A DNA stretch of 64,000 bases. It comes from Heliomicrobium gestii (GTDB lineage: Bacteria > Bacillota > Desulfitobacteriia > Heliobacteriales > Heliobacteriaceae). This document shows, one piece after another, positions 35,965-45,221 of the stretch. The notes under the pieces are model-generated. The model saw only the letters and a program-made list of their open reading frames with translations. It did not search any database and had not been told where the DNA came from. The translations under genes were made by a program, and so were the position numbers. The DNA is taken from NCBI RefSeq assembly GCF_009877435.1, contig NZ_WXEX01000001.1:369446-433445 (forward strand). Direction: 5' to 3'. The stretch's first letter is position 1. Each line of letters starts with the position of its first letter.

Positions 35965-37236
35965 GTGAACGAGGAGGAAGCGCGCAAATCTGGTCGCTAC
36001 GGCCAGGTGCTCATCGCGCTGGAAGAGGCGCGGGAACTGCTTCTGGCAAAGACAGCGCCGTTGCCGGCCGAAGCCGTTCGTCTCATCGATGCCATGGACC
36101 GGACGATCGCCGAACCGATTAGGGCGGAAAGACCGCTTCCCCTTTTTGACCGGTCGGCTTTGGACGGATATGCTGTCGCTTCTCGCGATTTGAGGGAGGC
36201 CACACAGGATCAACCCGTTCACCTGTTCGTGCAGGAGGAGGTTCCCGCCGGCCACCAAGCCAAGCAGCCCCTCGCCACCGGAAGGACGATCAAGGTGATG
36301 ACCGGCGCTCCGCTTCCCGAGGGCGCCGACGCAGTCGTCGGCCATGAGTTCACCACTTCCGGATCGTTGAAGGACGCCGTTTTTTTCCGAAGCCCTGTTG
36401 TCCCAGGGCAAGGCGTAGCGCCAAAAGGTGAAGAGTATGGCGCCGGCGAGCTGGCGATCCCGGCAGGGGCGGTGATTGGCGCGGCGGAGTCGGCGCTGCT
36501 GGCGGCGCTGAGGCGCGACCCGGTCCGGGTGCGCCGGAGGCCGCGCATCGGTCTCTTCGGCACCGGCGATGAGCTCTGGGAAGGCGATGGAACGCCGCCC
36601 CCTGGCAAGATCCGGCCCACCAACGTCTATGCATTGGCGGCGTTGGTGCGACAGGCCGGCGGGGAACCGGTGCTGCTCGGAACGGCCGCCGACCGGCGGG
36701 AGGCGGTGGCTGACGTCTTTCGCGCCGGCTTGGAGGCCGGGCTCGATCTGGTCATCTCCACCGGCGGCGTTTCTGCCGGCGATTATGACGTCGTCAAGGA
36801 TGCCCTCTATGGGATGGACGCCGAGATGCTCTTTTGGAAAGTGGCCCTGCGGCCCGGCGCGCCGGCCGTCGCCGCCCGTTGGGAAAAAGGGCTCCTCATC
36901 GGTTTGTCGGGCAACCCGGCAGGGGCGGTCATCCTCTTTATCCTGCTGGTGGCGCCGGTCATCGCCTCCCTGTCCGGCCGGTCCTGGTCCTTGCCACGCT
37001 CAACGGCCCGCTTGGCGGCCCCCTTCGCCAAGCGCAAAGGGCTGCGCGGCTTTTTATGGGGGAAGGCGGAAGAGCGGGAGGGGCGGCTCTGGGTAAGACT
37101 GCTCGACAATCAGAAGTGTGGCGGCATGCGCTCTTTTTTGGAGAGCAACTGCCTGGTCGAGGTTCCCGCCGGCGCCCATGACTGGCCTGCTGGCCGGGAG
37201 ACATCCGTCCTCTGGCTGCCCAAGGGACGCTTTTGA
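35965..37236 (+). CDS. moeA: Molybdopterin molybdotransferase
   Basis: A 423-residue enzyme inserting molybdate or tungstate into adenylated molybdopterin. DRSALDGYAVAS, MTGAPLPEGADAVV, FGTGDEL and VISTGGVSAGDYDVVKDAL are MoeA motifs. The C-terminal beta domain is present. I start at GTG 35965 behind GGAGAGGTG instead of the in-frame codon at 35905. Confidence 0.95.
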   Translation: MNEEEARKSGRYGQVLIALEEARELLLAKTAPLPAEAVRLIDAMDRTIAEPIRAERPLPLFDRSALDGYAVASRDLREATQDQPVHLFVQEEVPAGHQAKQPLATGRTIKVMTGAPLPEGADAVVGHEFTTSGSLKDAVFFRSPVVPGQGVAPKGEEYGAGELAIPAGAVIGAAESALLAALRRDPVRVRRRPRIGLFGTGDELWEGDGTPPPGKIRPTNVYALAALVRQAGGEPVLLGTAADRREAVADVFRAGLEAGLDLVISTGGVSAGDYDVVKDALYGMDAEMLFWKVALRPGAPAVAARWEKGLLIGLSGNPAGAVILFILLVAPVIASLSGRSWSLPRSTARLAAPFAKRKGLRGFLWGKAEEREGRLWVRLLDNQKCGGMRSFLESNCLVEVPAGAHDWPAGRETSVLWLPKGRF

Positions 37237-37267
37237 CGAGCTACATAACAAAAAGGGGAGAACGTTG

Positions 37268-37762
37268 ATGCAGACCATCCCGGTGTTGTCCATCGTCGGC
37301 ACATCCGATTCAGGCAAGACGACGCTCCTGGAAAAATTGCTGCCCGAACTCAAACGGCGCGGCTACCGGGTGGCGACGATCAAGCACGACGTCCACGGCT
37401 TTGACATCGACAAGCCGGGCAAGGACACCTGGCGCCACGCCCAAGCCGGCGCTGACGTGGTCGTCATCGCCGCGCCCGATAAGGTCGCCATGATCGAAAA
37501 GACACAGGGGGAACTGTCCCTCGATGAGGTGATCGGCCGCATCGCCGGCGTGGACCTTATCCTCACCGAGGGCTACAAGCGCGGTAACAAACGCAAAATC
37601 GAAGTCTACCGCGCCTGCATGGAGCGGGAACTCCTCTGCCGCCCCGAGGAATTGGTGGCCATCGCCTCAGACACCCCCTTCGACATGGGCGTTCCCTGCC
37701 TGGATATCAATGATGCCGTTGGCTTGGTGGATATCATCGAAGCGACGTTTTTCAAAAAGTAG
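37268..37762 (+). CDS. mobB: Molybdopterin-guanine dinucleotide biosynthesis adaptor MobB
   Basis: A 164-residue P-loop GTPase (GTSDSGKTTLLEKLLPEL, residues 11-28) with IKHDVHGFDIDKPGKDTWRHAQAGA and LTEGYKRGNKRKIEV, both typical. It assists MobA. ATG 37268 is preceded by AAAGGGGAG. It ends the mobA-fdhD-moeA-mobB group. Confidence 0.93.
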   Translation: MQTIPVLSIVGTSDSGKTTLLEKLLPELKRRGYRVATIKHDVHGFDIDKPGKDTWRHAQAGADVVVIAAPDKVAMIEKTQGELSLDEVIGRIAGVDLILTEGYKRGNKRKIEVYRACMERELLCRPEELVAIASDTPFDMGVPCLDINDAVGLVDIIEATFFKK

Positions 37763-37775
37763 CCCGAGCGTGTGC

Positions 37776-37818
37776 AAAAAGGCCTGACTTCCGATCGCGG
37801 GAGCCGGGCCTTTTTTGG
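37776..37818 (+). terminator. Rho-independent terminator after mobB
   Basis: AAAAAGGCC pairs with GGGCCTTTTTT around an imperfect inner stem. Confidence 0.75.
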
Positions 37819-38175
37819 CTGTTGAGGCCTTCTCCGTCAACACATCAAGAACAGTGAGCAAGGCTGCTGGAAACAAAAAGAAACCAAAAAGAGTAATCAA
37901 TGTTCTTGTTTCTACTATTGAGATGTTATAAAATGAGACCACAAGTCAACCCCGTTGCCGTCTCATGGCATGGCGCTAAAGTGAAAATGAATACTTTCAG
38001 ATTAGAGGGAAAACTGCCCCGTACATCGAATCAACGATCAAACAAGTGACAGCACTGAAGTATCACCTTGTCAAGGGCTTCGGTTCCAGCAACTCGCCTG
38101 TATTATGTATACAACGCGAGTCTGCCTGGTTTTTTTTATGTGGCGTTATTCTTCAAACCGACGGGAGGTCGTTTT
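37819..38175 (+). promoter_or_regulatory. Promoter region of the hdr-flx operon
   Basis: This long intergenic stretch is AT-rich in its first half. TTATAAAAT near 37926-37934 is a good -10 match, with TTCTTG 18 bases upstream. A palindrome TGTAT-N5-ATACA at 38099-38113 could be an operator. A GGGAGGT ribosome site sits before ATG 38176. No gene is visible. The regulator cannot be named from sequence. Confidence 0.4.
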
Positions 38176-38748
38176 ATGGGACCGGTCCAACTCTCCACGA
38201 CGGTGGTGTCCAGCCAAAGCTTCCGTGCACGCTTGAAGGAGGACTATAGCGCGGACATCTCCCTTTGCTACCAGTGCGGCAAGTGTTCCGCAGGATGCCC
38301 GGCGGCATTCGCCATGGAGCACACGGTCCGCCAGATCATCCGGATGGTCCAGGCTGGCCTCATCACAGAAGCGCTTCGCAGCTCCAGCATCTGGGCCTGT
38401 GCCGGCTGTGAGACCTGCTCCAGCCGCTGCCCGCGCCAGGTCGATCCGGCCAAAGTGATGGAGGCTTTGCGCATCGAAGCAAAAAAACAGGGCCTTGTCA
38501 CCGATCGGGAGGCCGACCTGTTCCATGACCTGTTCCTGCAATCGGTCCAGAGCAACGGCCGCCTGCACGAGGTGGGGCTTATGGCTCGCTTCAACATCCT
38601 CTCGGGCCAACTCTTCAAGGACGCCGAGCATGCGCCCGGACTGCTCAGCCAAGGCAAGCTGAGCATCCTGCCCCATAAAATTCAGAACCCGGACGCGGTG
38701 GCCCGCATCTTCGCCAATGTCAAGAAGAAGCGAGGTGGCAACAAGTGA
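38176..38748 (+). CDS. hdrC: Heterodisulfide reductase-like subunit C (HdrC)
   Basis: A 190-residue iron-sulfur protein with two 4Fe-4S motifs, CYQCGKCSAGCP (near residue 32) and CAGCETCSSRCPRQVDP (near residue 75). It relays electrons between HdrA and HdrB. I start at ATG 38176 behind GGGAGGT; the longer upstream frame is not protein-like. Its stop overlaps the start of hdrB. It opens a seven-gene operon. Confidence 0.93.
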   Translation: MGPVQLSTTVVSSQSFRARLKEDYSADISLCYQCGKCSAGCPAAFAMEHTVRQIIRMVQAGLITEALRSSSIWACAGCETCSSRCPRQVDPAKVMEALRIEAKKQGLVTDREADLFHDLFLQSVQSNGRLHEVGLMARFNILSGQLFKDAEHAPGLLSQGKLSILPHKIQNPDAVARIFANVKKKRGGNK

Positions 38749-39626
38749 GATACGGACTCTACCCCGGCTGCTCGGCCAGCGGCACCGGCATCGAATACGG
38801 GATGTCGACAAAAGCCGTCGCCCGCCGCCTCGGCATCGAACTCGTGGAAATCCCCGACTGGAACTGCTGTGGCGCCTCGTCGGCCCACAACCGCGATCAC
38901 CTGCTCAGCATCGCCCTGCCGGCGCGCAACCTCGCCCTGGCGGAGCAAGCGGGGCTGACCGATATCGCCATCCCTTGCGCCGCTTGCTACCAGCGGATGA
39001 AAGCCTCTGAACGAGCTGTCGCCGACGCTGCCGAGCGCCGCGACGTGGCCGAAGTCATCGAGATGGACATCAAGGGCACCGCCAAAGCCCGGTCGCTCCT
39101 GGAGGTCTTCGCCAACGACCTGGAGCCCGAGACGATCCAGAAGTCCGTCGTCAAGCCGCTGAAGGGCCTGAAAGTCGCCTGCTACTACGGTTGCCTGCTG
39201 GTGAAGCCCGCCGAACTGGCCATCGACAGCCCGGAAAACCCGATGATGATGGACCGCCTGATCGCCAACCTGGGCGCCACCCCTGTCGACTGGGCCTACA
39301 AGACGGAGTGCTGCGGCGGCAGCCTTGCCATCACCCGAGCGCACGCGGCGGTGGGCATGACGGCCCAAGTGCTCAAATACGCCAAACTGGCCGGCGCCGA
39401 CTGCATCGCCACGCCCTGCCCGCTCTGCACCTCCAACCTGGATATGCGCCAGAAAGAGGCGGAGAAGGTCCTCGGCATGGAACTCGGCCTGCCGATCTAC
39501 TATTTTACGGAACTGATGGGCGCGGCCTTCGGCCTGCCTGCGGAAGAACTGGGCATCAACCGCCACTTCACAGAGGCGACGGCCCTGATCAAAAAACCGG
39601 TCGCCCCGGCCCCGGCGGAGCGGTGA
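38745..39626 (+). CDS. hdrB: Heterodisulfide reductase-like subunit B (HdrB)
   Basis: A 293-residue protein with two CCG domains. PGCSASG...DWNCCGASS...PCAACYQRM forms the first and YYGCLL...TECCGGSLA...CPLCTSN the second. These hold the non-cubane 4Fe-4S clusters where disulfide substrates are reduced in methanogens. In non-methanogens the substrate is uncertain. GTG 38745 overlaps the end of hdrC. Confidence 0.94.
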   Translation: MRYGLYPGCSASGTGIEYGMSTKAVARRLGIELVEIPDWNCCGASSAHNRDHLLSIALPARNLALAEQAGLTDIAIPCAACYQRMKASERAVADAAERRDVAEVIEMDIKGTAKARSLLEVFANDLEPETIQKSVVKPLKGLKVACYYGCLLVKPAELAIDSPENPMMMDRLIANLGATPVDWAYKTECCGGSLAITRAHAAVGMTAQVLKYAKLAGADCIATPCPLCTSNLDMRQKEAEKVLGMELGLPIYYFTELMGAAFGLPAEELGINRHFTEATALIKKPVAPAPAER

Positions 39627-39639
39627 GGAGGGAAACGGC

Positions 39640-41622
39640 GTGAAACGAATCGGGGTTTTCGTCTGTCATTGCGGCACCAACATCGCCAACACGGTCGACT
39701 GCGCCAACGTCGCTGAAGTGGCCAAAGACTTTCCCGGCGTCGTCTACTCCTGCGACTACAAGTATATGTGCTCCGAACCGGGCCAGGTGATGATCCAGGA
39801 GGCCATCCGCGAACACAACCTGGACGGCTACGTCGTCGCCGCCTGCTCCCCGCGCATGCACGAGCCGACCTTCCGCAAGTGCGCCGAGCGGGCCGGCATG
39901 AACCCGTATATGGTGGAACAGGTCAACATCCGGGAGCAGTGCTCCTGGGTCCACGCCGACAAGACCAAGGGTACCGGCAAGTCCATCGACATCACCCGCA
40001 TGGGCGTCGCCAAGGTGGCCCAAAACGAGCCCCTCTTTTCGACGACCATCCCGGTGACCAAGCGGGCCCTCGTCATCGGCGCCGGCATCGCCGGCATCCA
40101 GGCAGCCATCGACATCGCCGACGCCGGCTACCCGGTGACCCTCTTGGACCGGGAGCACTCCATGGGCGGCAAGATGGCCCAGGTCGACAAGACCTTCCCG
40201 ACCCTCGACTGCTCGGCCTGCATCCTGACGCCGAAGATGGTCGAGGCGGCCCAGCACCCGAACATCGAGATCGTCACCTACGCCGAGGTGGAGGCCGTCG
40301 ACGGCTTCGTCGGCAACTTCGATGTGACCATCCGCAAGAAGGCCCGCTATGTGGACGTCAACAAGTGCACCGGCTGCGGCCTCTGCTCGGAGAAGTGCCC
40401 GAAAAAGGTCGCCTCCGAGTTTGAGATGAACCTGGGCACCCGCAAGGCCATTTATGTGCCCTTCCCCCAGGCGGTGCCGAACAAGCCCGTCATCGACGCG
40501 AAAAACTGCCGCTTCCTCTTAGATGGCAAGTGCGGCGTCTGCAAAAAAGTCTGCCCCACCGGCGCTGTCGACTATGAGCAAAAAGACGAGGTCATCGTCG
40601 AGCGTTTCGGCTCCATCGTCGTCGCCACCGGTTTTGAACAGTTCGATATCTCCAAGTATGAAGAGTACGGCGCCGGCCGCATCCCTGACGTGATCACGGG
40701 CCTGCACCTGGAGCGCCTGATGAACGCCTCCGGACCGACCATGGGCAAGATCAAGCGCCCATCGGACGGCAAAGTCCCCGAGAAGATCGTCTTCATCAAG
40801 TGTGTCGGCTCCCGCGACGAGGCGAAGGGCCGCCCCTACTGCTCCCGGGCCTGCTGCATGTACGTGGCCAAGCACGCCACGCTGATCAAAGAGAAGATCC
40901 CTACGTCGAAGTCTTACATCTTCTATATGGATGTGCGCACTGCCGGCAAGAACTACGAAGAGTTCTACGCTCGCACCCAGAACGAGTATGACGCCCAGTA
41001 CATCCGGGGCCGCGTCTCGAAGATCTTCCAGGTGGGCGACAAGCTGATCGTGCGCGGCGAAGACTCCCTGCTCGGCCGCCCCGTCGAAATCGAGGCCGAC
41101 CTGGTCGTCCTGGCCGCTGGCATGGACCCGCAGCAGGATGCCAAAGACCTGGCCCGCACCCTCGGCATCTCCTACGACCAGCACGGCTGGTTCACGGAAG
41201 CCCATCCCAAGCTCCGCCCGGTCGAGACCCACACGGCCGGCATCTTCCTGGCCGGCGCTTGCCAGGGACCGAAAGACATCCCCGACTCGGTCGCCCAAGC
41301 CTCAGCGGCGGCCGTCAAGGCGGCGGGCCTCCTCTCGAAAAAGGAACTGACGGCGGAAGCCCAGACAGCTGGTTGTAACGAAGCCTACTGCTCCGGCTGC
41401 GGCCTCTGCGTCGCCATTTGCCCCTACAAGGCGATCGAACTGAAGAGGATCAGCGAGCGTGTCCACGGCGGCACGCGCGAGCGCCAGGTCTCCAGCGTCA
41501 ACCAGGGCCTCTGCCAGGGTTGCGGCGCTTGCTCCGTCGCCTGCCCCTCCAGCGCCATGAACCTAAAGGGCTTCAGCAATGATCAAATTCTCGCGGAGGT
41601 GGATGCCCTGTGTCAGCGGTAG
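39640..41622 (+). CDS. hdrA: Heterodisulfide reductase-like subunit A (HdrA), bifurcating flavoprotein
   Basis: A 660-residue FAD/iron-sulfur protein. The N-terminal domain starts RIGVFVCHCGTNIANTVD. The FAD-binding motif is ALVIGAGIAGIQAAIDIADAG near residue 143. A 4Fe-4S pair follows (CTGCGLCSEKCP and CGVCKKVCPTGAV), with two more at the C-terminus (CSGCGLCVAICPYKAIEL and CQGCGACSVACPSSAM). HdrA carries the FAD thought to bifurcate electrons. The gene overlaps flxD by 13 bases. Confidence 0.95.
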   Translation: MKRIGVFVCHCGTNIANTVDCANVAEVAKDFPGVVYSCDYKYMCSEPGQVMIQEAIREHNLDGYVVAACSPRMHEPTFRKCAERAGMNPYMVEQVNIREQCSWVHADKTKGTGKSIDITRMGVAKVAQNEPLFSTTIPVTKRALVIGAGIAGIQAAIDIADAGYPVTLLDREHSMGGKMAQVDKTFPTLDCSACILTPKMVEAAQHPNIEIVTYAEVEAVDGFVGNFDVTIRKKARYVDVNKCTGCGLCSEKCPKKVASEFEMNLGTRKAIYVPFPQAVPNKPVIDAKNCRFLLDGKCGVCKKVCPTGAVDYEQKDEVIVERFGSIVVATGFEQFDISKYEEYGAGRIPDVITGLHLERLMNASGPTMGKIKRPSDGKVPEKIVFIKCVGSRDEAKGRPYCSRACCMYVAKHATLIKEKIPTSKSYIFYMDVRTAGKNYEEFYARTQNEYDAQYIRGRVSKIFQVGDKLIVRGEDSLLGRPVEIEADLVVLAAGMDPQQDAKDLARTLGISYDQHGWFTEAHPKLRPVETHTAGIFLAGACQGPKDIPDSVAQASAAAVKAAGLLSKKELTAEAQTAGCNEAYCSGCGLCVAICPYKAIELKRISERVHGGTRERQVSSVNQGLCQGCGACSVACPSSAMNLKGFSNDQILAEVDALCQR

Positions 41623-42074
41623 ATGAGAAAAAAGTGAACGCGGCGGGGCAACCCGATCCCAATTGGGAGCCTAATATCGTCGGCTTTGCCTGTAACTGGT
41701 GCACCTATGCCGGCGCCGACCTGGCTGGCCTTTCGCGGATGCAATACCCCCCGAACGTGAAACTGATCCGGGTCCCCTGCTCGGGCCGGGCCAACCCCCA
41801 GTTCGTGCTGCGGGCCTTTCAAAAAGGCGCTGACGGCGTCCTTGTGGCCGGCTGCCATCCCGGCGACTGCCACTACGCCACCGGCAACTACTTTACCCGC
41901 CGCCGTTTCCTGCTCTTCCAGCGGCTCCTCGAATTCTCCGGCATCGACCCGCGCCGCTTCCAAGCCCGCTGGATTTCGGGGGCGGAAGCGCCCAAGTTCC
42001 GTGACGTGGTCACCCAGATGGCGGAAGAGGTGAAGGCCCTCGGGCCGAACCGGAAGCTGAGGGAGGAGCTATGA
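41610..42074 (+). CDS. flxD: MvhD/FlxD-like hydrogenase iron-sulfur delta subunit
   Basis: A 154-residue protein of the MvhD family. Cysteines in GFACNWCTYAGADLAGLSR, RVPCSGR and AGCHPGDCHYATGN bind a [2Fe-2S] cluster linking HdrA to its electron-donating module. It starts at GTG 41610 inside hdrA. The following genes are of FlxC, FlxB and FlxA type, not hydrogenase, so the name FlxD is preferred. Confidence 0.88.
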   Translation: MSAVDEKKVNAAGQPDPNWEPNIVGFACNWCTYAGADLAGLSRMQYPPNVKLIRVPCSGRANPQFVLRAFQKGADGVLVAGCHPGDCHYATGNYFTRRRFLLFQRLLEFSGIDPRRFQARWISGAEAPKFRDVVTQMAEEVKALGPNRKLREEL

Positions 42075-43066
42075 GCGACAACATGCGCAACAATGTGCGC
42101 GATAACATGGGCCATATGAACAACCAGCTGACCCAGGAGATGCGCGACCTCGCCCGGGAACTGCTCGCCTCCGGCGAAGTGAAGGGCCTCTTCGGCTGGA
42201 CCAAGGGCAGCCGCTGGTACCTGACCCCGCCGGTCTTCATCACGAAGCCGGAAGAAGCCGACCGGCTCTGTTATGACGAATTCGCCGTCAACAACCTGAC
42301 GGGCCTGCTCTTGGACTTTCGCGACAGCCAGGACAAGATCGCCGTCTTCGTCAAGGGCTGCGACAGCCGTGGCATCGTCCGCCTCGTCCAGGACAACCAA
42401 TTGAAGCGCGAAAACATCGTCGTCATCGGCGTCCCCTGCCCAGGCATGGGCGACAAAGGCGCGGTCACCGACCACCGCCAGGCGCAGGAACTGCCCCTCC
42501 TGGCCAAGTGCCTCGAATGCCGCTACCCGAACCCGGTCCTGGCCGACCGGACCATCGGCGCGGTGACTGTCACGACGGAGCCCAGCGCAGCGCCGTCCGG
42601 CGCGACCGCTGAGGCGGCGAAAGGGCGCGGCGTCGGCAGCAAAGAGGCGGACCGTTTCGCCCAGGTGGAGGCCATCGAAAAAATGAGCCCCGACGAGCGT
42701 TACGCCTTCTGGCAAGCCCAAAACAAAAAGTGCATTCGTTGCTACGCCTGCCGCAACATCTGCCCGGCCTGCAACTGCCGCGAGTGCATCTTCGACTCCG
42801 ATAAAAAGAACTGGGTCAACAAGGCGGCCACGCCAACGGACAACGCCTTTTTCGGCATCACCCGGGCCATGCACGTAGCCGGCCGCTGTGTCGAATGCGG
42901 CGAATGCGAGCGCGTCTGCCCCATGGACATCCCGATCATGGCCATGAACCGCAAGCTCATCGGCGACCTGAACGAACTCTTCGGCCCCTATGACGCCGGT
43001 GTCAAGGCGGACGAAAAGCCGCCGCTGGGCGCTTTCAAGCTCGATGACCCGGAAGAGTTTATGTAA
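42071..43066 (+). CDS. flxC: FlxC-like 4Fe-4S protein
   Basis: A 331-residue protein. The first half, with KGCDSRGIVRLVQDNQ, resembles F420-hydrogenase beta-like proteins. The second half has ferredoxin-type clusters, CIRCYACRNICPACNCRECIF and CVECGECERVCPMDIP. A roughly 45-residue Ala-rich linker joins them. It fits FlxC of the FlxABCD-HdrABC system known from sulfate reducers. The C/B naming follows position and is tentative. ATG 42071 overlaps the flxD stop. Confidence 0.75.
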   Translation: MSDNMRNNVRDNMGHMNNQLTQEMRDLARELLASGEVKGLFGWTKGSRWYLTPPVFITKPEEADRLCYDEFAVNNLTGLLLDFRDSQDKIAVFVKGCDSRGIVRLVQDNQLKRENIVVIGVPCPGMGDKGAVTDHRQAQELPLLAKCLECRYPNPVLADRTIGAVTVTTEPSAAPSGATAEAAKGRGVGSKEADRFAQVEAIEKMSPDERYAFWQAQNKKCIRCYACRNICPACNCRECIFDSDKKNWVNKAATPTDNAFFGITRAMHVAGRCVECGECERVCPMDIPIMAMNRKLIGDLNELFGPYDAGVKADEKPPLGAFKLDDPEEFM

Positions 43067-43119
43067 CGATTTTTCGCAGCGATGCGTTCTTCTAAGGTAA
43101 ACGGAAGGCAGGTGCAGCA

Positions 43120-44133
43120 TTGTTGAAAGCCTTTCCCAAAGACAAACTGACGGCGGTACTGGACACCCTGGCGAAGCAGGCCACCCTCTGGGTCCCCGCG
43201 ATCGTCGCCGGCGTCTCCCGCTTTGCGCCCTACGGCCCTGGCCGGGAGGTCCAACTCGGCGCCAACACCGTCATGAGCCCCAAGGAAGCCCTCTTTCCGG
43301 CGACGGAAAAGATCTATGAATACAGCGCCTACGGCATCGACGGCGAGTTCACGCCCGTCGACCCGTCGGTAGGCCCTCAGATCCTCTTCGGCTTGCGCTC
43401 CTGTGACATGCAGGGCATCCTCTGCCTCGACGATGTCTTCCTGACTCGCGGCTATGTGGACGACTACTATGCCAAGAAGCGGGAGGAGGCCACCCTCGTC
43501 ACCCTGGGCTGCGTTACCCCCGGCCCGGACTGCTTCTGCTACGCCATGGGCGTCAACCCGGCCGAGCACGCAGCCTCGGACGCCCAACTGTTCGACCTGG
43601 GCGACGCCTACGGCATCGTGGCCCGGACGGCCAAAGGAGAGGCGCTGGTGAGCGCCCTGGAAACCGCCGGATTGCTCAGTGAATCGGACAAAGCCCCCCT
43701 GCCGACGGGCGACTTCGTCCTGAAGGTCGACGCCGAGGGCATCACCGAGAAGCTGCAACACATGTTCGACCATCCCCTCTGGGACGCCTTCAGCCGCAAG
43801 TGCCTCAACTGCGGCGCCTGCGCCTATATCTGCCCCACCTGCCACTGCTTCGACATCTCCGACAAGAAGCGTAACGCCCACTGCGGCATCAAGATCAAGT
43901 GCTGGGACACCTGCATGTACTCCGAGTACGCCTTGATGGCCGGCGGTCACAACCCGCGCCCCTCGAAAAAGGAGCGCGTCCGCCAGCGCTTCATGCATAA
44001 GCTCCGCTACTTCCCCGAACGCTACGGCAAACTCCAATGCACCGGTTGCGGGCGCTGCATCGCCAAATGCCCCGTCAACCTGGAGATCACTGACGTGATC
44101 CAGCAGGTGAGGGAGGCGAAGATCGATGGCTGA
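43120..44133 (+). CDS. flxB: FlxB-like (AsrA/HydB-type) 4Fe-4S dicluster protein
   Basis: A 337-residue protein of the anaerobic sulfite reductase A / sulfhydrogenase beta type. FGLRSCDMQGILCLDDVF is in the middle. KCLNCGACAYICPTCHCFDI and CTGCGRCIAKCPVNLEI are the two cluster-binding sites. WDTCMYSEYALMAGGHNPRP is typical. It starts at TTG 43120 behind GGAAGGCAGG. It overlaps flxA and probably forms an NAD(P)H-oxidising module with it. Confidence 0.82.
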   Translation: MLKAFPKDKLTAVLDTLAKQATLWVPAIVAGVSRFAPYGPGREVQLGANTVMSPKEALFPATEKIYEYSAYGIDGEFTPVDPSVGPQILFGLRSCDMQGILCLDDVFLTRGYVDDYYAKKREEATLVTLGCVTPGPDCFCYAMGVNPAEHAASDAQLFDLGDAYGIVARTAKGEALVSALETAGLLSESDKAPLPTGDFVLKVDAEGITEKLQHMFDHPLWDAFSRKCLNCGACAYICPTCHCFDISDKKRNAHCGIKIKCWDTCMYSEYALMAGGHNPRPSKKERVRQRFMHKLRYFPERYGKLQCTGCGRCIAKCPVNLEITDVIQQVREAKIDG

Positions 44134-45022
44134 TCCGACGAATCACGCGAACGCCGCGAACCCCCTGCCTGTGGCGACAGTGGACGATGTGAAACGCATC
44201 AACCCGCTGGTGCCCATGAAGGCGCGGGTGACCCGGATCATCGAAGAGACATCTGATGTGAAGACCTTCTGCGTCTCCACCATCGGCGAAGACGGCATGC
44301 CTGCCGCGCCCTTTCACACCGGACCGGGCCAACTGGCCATGCTCTCCCTGCCCGGCGTCGGGGAGGCCATGTTCTCGGCCACTGACGCACCCGATCACCT
44401 GCAAATTTCCATAAAAAAAGTGGGCCTGCTCACGGAGCAACTCCACGAGATCTGCGAAGGCCAGACCGTCGGCATCCGGGGGCCTTACGGCAACGGCTTC
44501 GATATGGAAGCGATGAAAGGGAAGAACGTCCTCTTCATCGGCGGCGGCATCGGCCTCGCGCCGGTCCGCTCCGTCGTCCGTTACTGTGTCGACCACCGGG
44601 AAGACTATGGCAACCTGCACCTGATCTACGGCGCCCGCACCTATGACGACCTGGTCTTCAAGTATGACCTCTTTGAGACCTGGCCGAAAGTGCCCGACTT
44701 CAAGGTCTCCGTCACCGTCGACAGGGGCGATGATAACTGGAAGGGGAACGTGGGCTTCGTCCCCGCCTTCATCGAACAGTTGCACCCGAGTCCGGAGAAC
44801 ACAGTCTGTATCCTTTGTGGACCGCCGATCATGATCAAGTTTACGCTGGGCGTCCTCGACAAGCTGGGCTTCACGCCGGAGAACGTCATCACCACCCTGG
44901 AGATGCGCATGAAATGCGGCATCGGGAAGTGCGGACGGTGCAACATCGGGAGTTGCTTTGTTTGTCTCGATGGGCCGGTGTTTAGTTTGGCGCAGTTGAA
45001 GCTACTGCCGAATGAGTATTAG
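44126..45022 (+). CDS. flxA: FlxA-like FAD/NAD(P)-binding oxidoreductase
   Basis: A 298-residue ferredoxin-reductase-like protein (AsrB / dihydroorotate dehydrogenase electron-transfer type). The flavin domain comes first (RGPYGNGF), then the NAD motif VLFIGGGIGLAPVRSVVRY. A C-terminal [2Fe-2S] site is CGIGKCGRCNIGSCFVC. With FlxBCD it would pass NAD(P)H electrons to HdrABC for bifurcation. It closes the operon. Confidence 0.86.
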   Translation: MADPTNHANAANPLPVATVDDVKRINPLVPMKARVTRIIEETSDVKTFCVSTIGEDGMPAAPFHTGPGQLAMLSLPGVGEAMFSATDAPDHLQISIKKVGLLTEQLHEICEGQTVGIRGPYGNGFDMEAMKGKNVLFIGGGIGLAPVRSVVRYCVDHREDYGNLHLIYGARTYDDLVFKYDLFETWPKVPDFKVSVTVDRGDDNWKGNVGFVPAFIEQLHPSPENTVCILCGPPIMIKFTLGVLDKLGFTPENVITTLEMRMKCGIGKCGRCNIGSCFVCLDGPVFSLAQLKLLPNEY

Positions 45023-45037
45023 ATAATATGAATAACT

Positions 45038-45075
45038 AAGAGGCTGCCTCAACAATGAGGCAGCCTCTTTTGGCT
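45038..45075 (+). terminator. Strong terminator closing the hdr-flx operon
   Basis: AGAGGCTGCCTCA pairs with TGAGGCAGCCTCT around a four-base loop, followed by TTTT. It also marks the boundary of the AT-rich accessory region. Confidence 0.9.
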
Positions 45076-45221
45076 AAATTGAGGGCGCATTTTCGTCTTT
45101 TTAGGGAAGATAAATAGAATAAGAAAGGAAATACAAATTAAATGTCGAAGAAAAAACAAATAAGGTTAAAATTTGCAAACATTACGCAAACTTAAGAGTT
45201 TTATTGATTTGGAGGTTATTT

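Noticed and set aside
45142..45195. 17-codon frame upstream of the OLD gene
   Set aside because: It is Lys-rich and AT-driven, in an intergenic region, with no sign of function.
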